A DNA stretch of 47,029 nt from Aeromonas dhakensis (GTDB lineage: Bacteria; Pseudomonadota; Gammaproteobacteria; Enterobacterales; Aeromonadaceae): the NCBI RefSeq assembly GCF_000820305.1, contig NZ_CDBH01000013.1, forward strand, positions 1-47,029, read 5' to 3'. The position numbers were made by a program, and so were the translations under genes. The notes beneath the pieces were generated by a model that was not told the DNA's origin, searched no databases, and was given only the letters and a program-made list of their open reading frames with translations. Within the stretch, counting starts at the first letter, position 1. Every line of letters starts with the position of its first letter. Of the stretch, positions 37,213 to 44,438 are shown piece by piece.

Positions 37213-37906
37213 CTTTAATTTTTTCCTCTACTACCTTAGATGTCCATTCTGAAGGAACAGAGCTTACAACGTTCCCAGTAGTGCTTGGAGTAATATTACT
37301 GGCAGGTTGCTTGGTTATTCCAAGCCCTATATCTATCCACTCGTAATTTTTATAACTTGGGTTCATCTTAATATCCAGCGGTATCTCTATTAACTTTCCT
37401 AAATCATATCCCAATCCAGCACCAACCCCACTTGAAACTCCACCATTTAAAGGATCTTCCCCTTTGAGGTAACTCATATAAGCACCACCGGCTCCGTTCG
37501 CACCGACCGTTGACCAGAATCCCCAGCCAACAGTACCCGCGCTCAGGTAAGCAGCAAATACAGCGTCTCTTGCATCGACTTTACTGATATCCCAATTATT
37601 GTCCCACAACTGGAAACCTGTACTTGCTGAGCCACCAATGCCTGCCGCGAGCAACAGCTCTGATGAAAGTAGTGGTAAGCCTACGAGGTCAAAACCCGCT
37701 ATTGCTACATTTTTGCACTCTGGTGATTCACCACAAGATTTAAACTCCTTCTGTTTCTCATCCATTAACTTGGCATACTCCTCTGGATAACGAGCTTTGA
37801 GTGCAGCCAATGCATGGGCATGATTATTGTAACGTTCTACTGTCTCAGCTCGGTCTGCCCCGGTATCAAACTGGTTTTGATCGCCTGTCACCGCCACGGC
37901 CGCCAA
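37196..37906 (-). CDS. Orphan CdiA C-terminal module, probably pore-forming toxin
   Basis: 236 residues without its own proper start. It opens within the conserved region (AVAVTGDQNQFDTGADRAET) and crosses the junction VERYNN. The toxin then begins with CGESPEC, a C-x5-C pattern shared with two other modules. The remainder is hydrophobic and glycine-rich (VGLPLLSSELLLAAGIGG; DAVFAAYLSAGTVGWGFW; GGVSSGVGAGLGYDLGKLI) and ends in a charged tail. This resembles the membrane-active class of CDI toxins, and the partner at 36961 is a membrane protein. The upstream part of the module is frameshifted, so it is probably not expressed without recombination into an intact cdiA. Confidence 0.7.
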   Translation of the reverse strand: MAAVAVTGDQNQFDTGADRAETVERYNNHAHALAALKARYPEEYAKLMDEKQKEFKSCGESPECKNVAIAGFDLVGLPLLSSELLLAAGIGGSASTGFQLWDNNWDISKVDARDAVFAAYLSAGTVGWGFWSTVGANGAGGAYMSYLKGEDPLNGGVSSGVGAGLGYDLGKLIEIPLDIKMNPSYKNYEWIDIGLGITKQPASNITPSTTGNVVSSVPSEWTSKVVEEKIKDEFKK

Positions 37907-38110
37907 CCCAATACTTTGTTCAAAGCAACCTGGTACTTGGTATCAGAGAAAACCTGACTGCTCCAACTGCTGGCGAGTTCCAACATGACACCACCGGCCA
38001 CCCCGTCGCAAACTGCTGCCGGTAATCTCGGCAATGGCACAGCTAGTCACCCCATGGGCAGCGATTTTCCCTGCCTCTGCCAACGGGCTGTTGGCCATCT
38101 CAAATTTAAC
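37907..38110 (-). pseudogene. Frameshifted DUF637-like remnant of the same module
   Basis: It is homologous to the segment from ANSPLAEAGKIAAHGVTSGA through the AVAVTGDQ region in the other modules. Relative to them it has a 4-base deletion close to 37910 and further small indels near 38000, so the frame is lost. It begins abruptly at the 25-bp junction sequence (38111-38135). Confidence 0.8.
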
Positions 38111-38135
38111 AAAAAGGTGGGCGTCCCAGATTTCC
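38111..38135 (-). repeat. Module-junction repeat, copy 1
   Basis: 25 bases (plus strand AAAAAGGTGGGCGTCCCAGA then TTTCC). Differs at one position from the copy at 39201-39225. It lies between the immunity remnant 38220-38395 and the truncated DUF637-like block ending at 38110. Confidence 0.85.
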
Positions 38136-38219
38136 TTCTGGGATTTCAAAATTAATATATCCTTTATCTCACTCTTTTTTTTCACTTTCTTTAAAGAGAG
38201 AGACAACAAAAATATATAT

Positions 38220-38395
38220 TTATATCGATGTTCCAGCTATAAAACAAAATATAACAGCCCGTTCAACCTCTCCTTTAGGAACAAGAAACTCGCCTTCTTT
38301 AAAATAAAAAACGATGGAGCTTGACCCTCCGATTAAAAAACATAAAAGGACACAAAAAAACATGAGTAAAGCCATAACCCAAGATAACACTTCAT
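38220..38395 (-). pseudogene. Small membrane immunity gene with a homopolymer frameshift
   Basis: Its ATG at 38395 overlaps the stop of the preceding toxin (ATGA), the arrangement also seen at 42249 and 44438. It reads MKCYLGLWLYSCFF and then hits a T7 run (plus A7, 38354-38360), after which the frame ends in TAA. With eight Ts the frame would continue as CVLLCFLIGGSSSIVFYF and on to the stop at 38220, a 58-residue protein with two membrane helices. An internal start at 38375 could give the last 51 residues. It belongs with the toxin at 38392-39202. A sequencing error in the homopolymer is a real alternative. Confidence 0.6.
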
Positions 38396-39202
38396 TTCAT
38401 GACTTCTTTTTTTTCAACTCTCTCTAAAAGCAACTTATTAGAGTACCCAGTAAAAAACTCACTACCAAGACTGCCTGTTGTTTCAAAAACAACCCCTGGT
38501 ATTTTGTCTCCCTTTAGGATTTTATTAGAAAGCCCAGGCATATACTTTCCATATGCGCCCCCCCAAGGCAGATCCGACCCTGGAAACATCAGTTTTATCA
38601 ATACTTAAATCATCTAAAATAAGAGATGACCCAATAGCTATACCTATATTTTCCTTTATACCTCTACCAGGGGCCAACGCTCCTGTAACTGCTGCATTAG
38701 CACTTCCATAATAATCCAAAGATTTATTTTCATTGCCAGGAAGACTAAGGTCATACCACTGATATGCTGCATTAGCCATAGTTGATATTGATGATCCTGC
38801 GAAAACACTCTCGACTGCTGCTGCAGGTCCAAAATATGCGGCACCGATAATATAGGCACTTGTTTTAAGTGTTTCCTTTAGCGTTTCTTTCTTAGCCTCT
38901 TCATCAGCATTTTTAATTATGGGTTCAAGTCCTCTATTCACATCGGCCATCTTCGCTTCAGCAGCTAAGTTAAACATATGCTGAAGACTATTGTAACGAT
39001 ACACAGTCTCCGCCCGCTCAGCCCCAGTATCAAACTGGTTTTGATCGCCTGTCACCGCCACGGCCGCCAACCCACCCAATACCTTGTTCAAAGCAATCTG
39101 ATGCTCGGTATTGGAGAAAACCTGACTGCTCCAGCTGCTGGCAAGCTCAGACATGGCACCACCTGCAGCTCCCGCCGCAAACTTGCCACCTGTTATCTCC
39201 AA
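38392..39202 (-). pseudogene. Orphan CdiA C-terminal module, toxin frameshifted at a G7 run
   Basis: The conserved part starts only at EITGGKFAAGAAGGAMSELA, right after the junction repeat, and runs to the junction AETVYRYNS. The toxin follows with a charged segment (NADEEAKKETLKETLKTS), a hydrophobic Ala/Gly-rich middle, and RVGSALGG. There seven Gs (plus C7, 38558-38564) throw the frame into an early stop at 38525. With six Gs it continues AYGKYMPGLSNKILKGDKIP to ERVEKKEVMK and the stop at 38392. The toxin family is not recognised. The first part can still be translated as a 225-residue product. Confidence 0.72.
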
Positions 39203-39225
39203 AAAGGTGGGGGTCCCAGATTTCC
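39201..39225 (-). repeat. Module-junction repeat, copy 2
   Basis: Plus strand AAAAAGGTGGGGGTCCCAGA then TTTCC, 25 bases beyond the PoNi stop at 39250. The DUF637-like block resumes on its other side at EITGGK, a different point than at copy 1. Confidence 0.85.
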
Positions 39226-39249
39226 TCCTAACAACATGATTTTATTCTT

Positions 39250-40152
39250 TTACCACCCCAACAACTTCTTGAGCCAGTTTTTAGCTGGAGTAGTAGCAGG
39301 AGGAGATGCTTCCGGTTGAGTTTCAACATCTGAACGTACTGGGTGAGTACTAGGCCCATCTGGGCGCAATAAATCGCTAGGGTAATGTTCATGGCCAAGG
39401 CACAAACTATCATCCAATCCAAATGCTTTGACTGCTGCAACAGCCTCTACACACCACCGTCCAAAATATGCGCCTCCCTCAAAATTCTTATCGCCGTAGG
39501 TATACCAATATGGACGCTCATACATAGCAGTGGCTGGTGCATTCCCCGGTTTAGCGGGGCGGTCTAGCTCTCGGTACCAGTTTTCAACAAACTCAGCCAG
39601 TAGACACGGCTGTTGCTCTACGGGAGCATCTATGGCGTTAAGTAACCGCTGATAAGGCTTGGGGTGGCAGAGCGCTTCGCCAATTGTTCGCCCTTGCTGG
39701 CGGCTGGCGATCACTCGATCAAGCAAAGCATCCTCACCCTCATTGCCAATCAACGTCAGTAAACGTTGCCACTGTTCATCGGGAATATCCAACGCCAACG
39801 CCAATCCAACAAGCCAGAAGCAGACGATATAATGGTCAAGGTTTACTTGCCAAGCATGACGAGTATATTGCTGTTGCTCGGTAAAAACGTCTCGGCCCAA
39901 TCGTTCCGACTCCTCCCAAGCGTCTAGCAAGGGCGGAAAATATTGGGCCAGCTCTTTAATGTCATCACCTCGTGAATAGCGACGAAGTATTTGGTGCCAA
40001 TTTTTTTTCACTATTTCAAATAAAAATTGAGGCCTGTATTCTTTATTTTCTGATGGCAAACAGCTCTGACTAAAAAAATCAGCTATAGACTCATCACCAT
40101 AAATTACCCACTCATCCCAGTAATGCTGACTTCCTTCAGTCGCTCTAATCAT
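39250..40152 (-). CDS. PoNi-like immunity protein (DUF1910/DUF1911)
   Basis: 300 residues, soluble and helical, rich in Trp and Tyr. The segments WHQILRRYSRGDDIKELAQYFPPLLDAWEES, LDHYIVCFWLVGLALALDIPDEQW and the C-terminal WYTYGDKNFEGGAYFGRWCVEAVA are typical of DUF1910/DUF1911 proteins. These are the PoNi immunity partners of PoNe DNase toxins. The gene lies 38 bases after the PoNe-like toxin end, and GGAATAAGAA precedes the ATG. It should bind and block that nuclease in the cytoplasm. The C-terminal 40 residues are Pro/Thr-rich and look disordered. It can protect even if the orphan toxin is silent. Confidence 0.88.
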   Translation of the reverse strand: MIRATEGSQHYWDEWVIYGDESIADFFSQSCLPSENKEYRPQFLFEIVKKNWHQILRRYSRGDDIKELAQYFPPLLDAWEESERLGRDVFTEQQQYTRHAWQVNLDHYIVCFWLVGLALALDIPDEQWQRLLTLIGNEGEDALLDRVIASRQQGRTIGEALCHPKPYQRLLNAIDAPVEQQPCLLAEFVENWYRELDRPAKPGNAPATAMYERPYWYTYGDKNFEGGAYFGRWCVEAVAAVKAFGLDDSLCLGHEHYPSDLLRPDGPSTHPVRSDVETQPEASPPATTPAKNWLKKLLGW

Positions 40153-40190
40153 TTCTTATTCCACATTATTTTTGATGACACATCGTGATT

Positions 40191-41927
40191 TCAAATAAGT
40201 TTCCCATCCTTGCCCATAATACCAACACTCGCCCTACCATAAGGATCCGTATGCACCAACCACTTCTCTATTCTACCTGCATCCATTGATTTAATTATAT
40301 TGTCGGCTAAGCGCTCATTGTTTCCAGCCGACTCTAATATTCGGTTGTAATTAGTCTTACTACCCAATAGCCAACCATCACTCCCTTGTAAACCATCCTT
40401 GGTCATCCCTTGTTTTGACGAGCCGAACTTGTACTCCACCACAAGATAATCCACACCCGGTTTATCGATTTTGTACAAACCATCAATACCAGTTTGACCC
40501 ACTCCGGGAACTCGGCCTATTTCCTGTGCACCAGGGATGGCCTGCTGGATCTTCTGCGAACCCAACAAATCGCCAATTACCCCTTTTTGCGCATTGGTTA
40601 ACGTCCGAAAATCCATCAGAGGACGGCCATTGCTGGCAAATGTGCCACCATTTTTGACCAGCAACTCATAACTGGTCAGCCCTCCGCCTAACGCATCCAA
40701 AGCAACTGAAGTGGCCTTGCCCGTCACTTTAGTGACAACCAGAGCCCCACCTTTCGCCAAACCGGCACCACCAGCAACCAGACTCGCGATATCAGTCACC
40801 AGCTGACCGATTTCAACACCTGCATTGAATGAGCCACTGGCTCCAGCTTTTTGGTATTCAGCTTTCAGCTTCTCGATCCGTGCAATGTAAGATTGCTTCA
40901 TTACATCCGAGACTTTTCCCAATGCATCACCACTGTTAAACAGTGCCTTCAGCGCATCAAGGGTTTCTATGGGGCTGCTGGCTGCTTTCACTATCCCTTC
41001 AGCCGTTTCATACAGACTGGCAGGTACTCCCGCAGCCATTCCCGCCGCAAAGCTCCCGTCCTGTCCCAGATCGATAGCAGCCCATTTAACCCGAGTTTGC
41101 AAACAGGCTTGGGGGGTGGTGCAGTTAGACAACTCTTTATCTCTTTGTGCCTTTTGTTGGTGGCTGAGGTAGTTATACCTATGCACCGTCTCCGCCCGCT
41201 CAGCACCCGTATCAAACTGGTTTTGATCGCCTGTCACCGCCACGGCTGCCAACCCACCCAGTACCTTATTCAAAGCAACCTGGTGCTCGGTATCAGAGAA
41301 AATCTGACTGCTCCAGCTGCTGGCGAGTTCCGACATGGCACCACCGGCCGCTCCCGCCGCAAACTTGCCGCCAGTGATCTCGGCAATGGCACCGCTGGTC
41401 ACCCCATGAGCAGCGATTTTTCCTGCCTCTGCCAACGGGCTGTTGGCAGCATCAAATTGAATACTTTGATCCCCTATCCAGTTGGCCGTGGCTTTACCCA
41501 CTTCCCCCTGAATATTGGATAACAGGCTGGCTTTAAAGGCATCCGAAAAGTGGGAGCCATTGATGGTGGTGTTAATCCCTGCGGTCACGACCGAGTGACT
41601 GGTCACCCGGTTGAAGGTGTCCCAGGAGAACAGATTGGAGGCCGCAGGCTGGCTGGCTGCATTGCTGGCCGCAGGTGCAGCACTCGCCACTCCCATCGCC
41701 TGGTCCAAGCCCTGCAACGCCCCTGCCGTTGCCACCGAGGTCGCCAGCTGCTTAATGCTGGCACTGCTGCCCAGTTCTTTGAGTACCGCGCCCAAATTGC
41801 CGCCATTGTTGATGGTGGAGATTGTTGCCTGACTCACCAAAGTACTAAAAGCAGCGTTGGCCATGGCCGCTGACGTTGCACCGACGGCACTCACGCTGAC
41901 CCCTTGTACTGCAGTCAACGCGGCCAC
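40191..41927 (-). CDS. Orphan CdiA C-terminal module with PoNe-type nuclease toxin
   Basis: 578 residues bounded upstream by TAG; the GTG at 41927 is only the first possible start, and no signal or export domain is present. Residues about 20-250 are the DUF637-like region, ending at the junction AETVHRYNYL. Then comes C-TTPQA-C and a hydrophobic linker (VTDIASLVAGGAGLAKGG). The last 130 residues are the toxin: Asp482, Asp493 and E498-Y-K500 form a PD-(D/E)xK nuclease core, followed by KDGLQGSDGWLLGS as in the PoNe DNase family. It pairs with the PoNi-like gene downstream. It probably needs recombination into a full cdiA to be delivered. Confidence 0.85.
   Translation of the reverse strand: MAALTAVQGVSVSAVGATSAAMANAAFSTLVSQATISTINNGGNLGAVLKELGSSASIKQLATSVATAGALQGLDQAMGVASAAPAASNAASQPAASNLFSWDTFNRVTSHSVVTAGINTTINGSHFSDAFKASLLSNIQGEVGKATANWIGDQSIQFDAANSPLAEAGKIAAHGVTSGAIAEITGGKFAAGAAGGAMSELASSWSSQIFSDTEHQVALNKVLGGLAAVAVTGDQNQFDTGAERAETVHRYNYLSHQQKAQRDKELSNCTTPQACLQTRVKWAAIDLGQDGSFAAGMAAGVPASLYETAEGIVKAASSPIETLDALKALFNSGDALGKVSDVMKQSYIARIEKLKAEYQKAGASGSFNAGVEIGQLVTDIASLVAGGAGLAKGGALVVTKVTGKATSVALDALGGGLTSYELLVKNGGTFASNGRPLMDFRTLTNAQKGVIGDLLGSQKIQQAIPGAQEIGRVPGVGQTGIDGLYKIDKPGVDYLVVEYKFGSSKQGMTKDGLQGSDGWLLGSKTNYNRILESAGNNERLADNIIKSMDAGRIEKWLVHTDPYGRASVGIMGKDGKLI
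41166..41872 (-). repeat. DUF637-like repeat, module copy in the PoNe module
   Basis: About 700 bases almost identical to 45342-46040 and 43090-43790. It covers the region from MANAAFSTLVSQ to the RYNYL junction. The sequence upstream of 41872 (AALTAVQGVSVSAVGATSA) is different from the other copies. Confidence 0.92.
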
Positions 41928-42009
41928 ACCCCCAACCTACCTCTACTGGCCTTAGCTTTCCAAAGCTCGAAAAAACAACTAACCACAAAGAGACATTAAC
42001 ACCAATATT

Positions 42010-42249
42010 TTACTGATATCGACCAAAACGTTTATATAAATATGTTACAACGCCTACACCGACACCCCAAAACATACTTAACTTTAAATCAGACATAAAT
42101 TCAACCGAAGAATAAGCGATTGAGATATTACCGTGATAATAAATAAAGCCATCTATAAATGAAATCATTGTTCTTATGGACAAAACTCCTAAAAACATTA
42201 TAAATGAACCTAAAATAGAATAAAGAATATAAAACACCATAACTTTCAT
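42010..42249 (-). CDS. Membrane immunity protein of the 42246 module
   Basis: 79 residues, three hydrophobic segments (MVFYILYSILGSFIMFLGVL; a middle one around FIDGFIYYHGNIS; LSMFWGVGVGVVTYLY) and a basic end. Its ATG overlaps the toxin stop by four bases (ATGA). AT-rich. A small membrane protein in this place is expected for protection from a membrane-active CDI toxin. No named family recognised. Confidence 0.72.
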   Translation of the reverse strand: MKVMVFYILYSILGSFIMFLGVLSIRTMISFIDGFIYYHGNISIAYSSVEFMSDLKLSMFWGVGVGVVTYLYKRFGRYQ

Positions 42250-43958
42250 TTCAAAACCTCATATAGGCGCATGGAGTCTTCTGTTGCATGAGTCGCCACC
42301 TCCGACAGAACGGCGCTACCAGAACCGGCAATAATCGCAGGAAGATTGCTCTTAGGGTATGGATAAAATATTGGTGTATTGGGTGATTGCATCCATTTTA
42401 TATCATTTTTAGGCGGATTAAAAAACTTATCCAGGGGTTTCTCCGCTTTACCAACTCCATATCCAACTGTAGATCCCATGACACCAGCCGCCATTGGGCG
42501 CCATGGACTTTTTTTCTCAATAAGACTAGTAATACCACTTCCTGCAGCATTTACTGTCGTCGCCCCCCAATACCCCATATTTACAGTAGCACCACCGGTT
42601 ACCATTGAAGCACCAAAAGTAACCCAACTAAACGGTTCACCGTAATATATTTGAGCTCCAGCATTAGCAGCCCCACTAATTCCAACCCCAACAAGCCGCT
42701 CTCCTATTGTTGCACTACCCACCCATTTCCCAACAGTTGGAGCAACTGCTTTGCTGAATGCCGGAATACCAAGACTGATCGTAGCAATAACAGCTTTAGG
42801 TATATTATTTCTTCGTTCAAGATCTTCATACCCATCAATAATTGGTGTTAACTGATTCAAGCTATGCAGAGATAACTCTCTGCAGTATGAATTACAGTTA
42901 GCAGATTGGATTAATTGCATTAAATCATCTTGTTGGGTAATCAATGCATCTTTTGAGATGGCTGTCTGCAATGCTCTTTCAAGCTGAACTTTATCAACCT
43001 GTTGTGCAGCTGAAAGAAGTCTTTCCCGCTCTTCTGGTGTTGCCGCACTACCATACTTATCTAACCAGTCTGTTATTTGTTTATGAGTCAAATAGTTGTA
43101 GCGATACACAGTCTCCGCCCGGTCAGCCCCGGTATCAAACTGGTTTTGATCGCCTGTCACCGCCACAGCCGCCAACCCACCCAATACCTTGTTCAAAGCA
43201 ACCTGATACTCGGTATTGGAGAAAACCTGACTGCTCCAGCTGCTGGCGAGTTCCGACATGGCACCGCCTGCCGCTCCCGCCGCAAACTTGCCGCCAGTGA
43301 TCTCGGCAATGGCACCGCTGGTCACCCCATGGGCAGCAATTTTTCCTGCCTCTGCCAACGGGCTGTTGGCAGCATCGAATTTAATGCCTTGATCCCCTAT
43401 CCAGTTGGCCGTGGCTTTACCCACTTCCCCCTGAATATTGGATAACAGGCTGGCTTTAAAGGCATCCGCAAAGTGGGAGCCATTGATGGTGGTGTTAATC
43501 CCTGCGGTCACGACTGAGTGACTGGTTACCCGGTTGAAAGTATCCCAGGAGAACAGATTGGAGGCCGCAGGTTGGCTGGCGGCATTGCTGGCCGCCGGTG
43601 CCGCACTCGCCACTCCCATCGCCTGGTCCAAGCCCTGCAACGCCCCTGCCGTTGCCACCGAGGTCGCCAGTTGTTTGATACTGGCACTACTGCCCAGTTC
43701 TTTGAGTACCGCCCCCAAATTGCCGCCATTGTTGATGGTGGAGATAGTTGCCTGACTCACCAAAGTACTAAAAGCAGCGTTGGCCATGGCCGCTGCTGTA
43801 GCTGTTCCCTCGGCAGCCCCCATCGCCAGTGCTCCAGCGCCCCCAGTTGCAGTCGCTAAGGCGATAGCAATGATGGCGGAAGCAATTGGACTTATAGTTC
43901 CACTGTTCATAAGCCTCTTGCACAGCTTCCATCTTCGCACCTGGCATGATTGACCCAA
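42246..43958 (-). CDS. Orphan CdiA C-terminal module, probably membrane-active toxin
   Basis: About 570 residues. The first 20 come from a frame shifted against the parent: a 14-base deletion joins the WNY segment to SPIASAI, so the natural reading KMEAVQEAYEQWNY lies in another frame. From SPIASAIIAIALATATGG onward it follows the main cdiA to the junction ETVYRYNYL. The toxin then has a charged helical part (ATPEERERLLSAAQQVDKVQ), CNSYC, and a Gly/Ala-rich hydrophobic half (FGASMVTGGATVNMGYWGA; MAAGVMGSTVGYGVGKA). That composition and the membrane-protein partner suggest a pore or ionophore. It is a silent orphan unless recombined. Confidence 0.75.
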   Translation of the reverse strand: MGQSCQVRRWKLCKRLMNSGTISPIASAIIAIALATATGGAGALAMGAAEGTATAAAMANAAFSTLVSQATISTINNGGNLGAVLKELGSSASIKQLATSVATAGALQGLDQAMGVASAAPAASNAASQPAASNLFSWDTFNRVTSHSVVTAGINTTINGSHFADAFKASLLSNIQGEVGKATANWIGDQGIKFDAANSPLAEAGKIAAHGVTSGAIAEITGGKFAAGAAGGAMSELASSWSSQVFSNTEYQVALNKVLGGLAAVAVTGDQNQFDTGADRAETVYRYNYLTHKQITDWLDKYGSAATPEERERLLSAAQQVDKVQLERALQTAISKDALITQQDDLMQLIQSANCNSYCRELSLHSLNQLTPIIDGYEDLERRNNIPKAVIATISLGIPAFSKAVAPTVGKWVGSATIGERLVGVGISGAANAGAQIYYGEPFSWVTFGASMVTGGATVNMGYWGATTVNAAGSGITSLIEKKSPWRPMAAGVMGSTVGYGVGKAEKPLDKFFNPPKNDIKWMQSPNTPIFYPYPKSNLPAIIAGSGSAVLSEVATHATEDSMRLYEVLK

Positions 43959-43960
43959 GC
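43090..43960 (-). repeat. DUF637-like repeat, second full copy
   Basis: It matches 45342-46200 nearly base for base, from the KMEAVQEAYEQW segment to RYNYL, apart from the 14-base deletion near the start and scattered substitutions. Confidence 0.92.
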
Positions 43961-43982
43961 CAGCCCCGGTTCGTTTGCCAGC

Positions 43983-44008
43983 AAAGAGGCGGGGGTTCCT
44001 GATTTCAT
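43983..44008 (-). repeat. Module-junction repeat, diverged copy 3
   Basis: Plus strand AAAGAGGCGGGGGTTCCTGA then TTTCATC; about 22 of 27 positions agree with copy 2. It lies between the immunity gene at 44091 and the orphan module ending at 43958. Confidence 0.6.
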
Positions 44009-44090
44009 CATATTTGGGACGGAACAGGTCCTGTACATGAGGCCCTAATACCGGTTAGCCCTGAGCCTGTGAACCAGACATCGGAATAGC

Positions 44091-44438
44091 TCATTTGTTA
44101 AAGGCAACAGCGGAGATTGCGCCACTTTTTACATCTACCGCATAATCAATACCATTCCAGTTTCCAGCAATAAGCTTGCCGTTTGGCGAAATATAGATTG
44201 ATGTGAATGGTTTGTCAGGCTCAGTTCCATGAGGGCTTTCTTCAATTTCCCACTTAAAACACCCATTAATTGTAAAACCATAAATATTAGCGTTGCATAA
44301 CTCACCGACTGCCGGTTCGATTCTAACTACCACAACTTCACCTATAGTTATAGCCTCAACTACTGGATAAGGTAAGTTTACAGCTTTGTCATTGATGGTG
44401 ATTAAGCCATCAGTAATTTCGAAGATATTTTTATTCAT
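44091..44438 (-). CDS. CdiI-type immunity protein of the main CdiA
   Basis: 115 residues, soluble, mostly beta (LPYPVVEAITIGEVVVVRIEP; NANIYGFTINGCFKWEIE; NGKLIAGNWNGIDYAVDVKS). Its ATG overlaps the toxin stop by four bases, so it is made with the toxin and blocks it in the cytoplasm. It resembles immunity proteins I have seen beside CdiA toxins ending in a QYELLxRxPES-type motif, but I cannot give a family name with certainty. Being next to the only CdiA frame that is open to the window edge, it is the immunity gene most likely to be in active use. Confidence 0.82.
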   Translation of the reverse strand: MNKNIFEITDGLITINDKAVNLPYPVVEAITIGEVVVVRIEPAVGELCNANIYGFTINGCFKWEIEESPHGTEPDKPFTSIYISPNGKLIAGNWNGIDYAVDVKSGAISAVAFNK

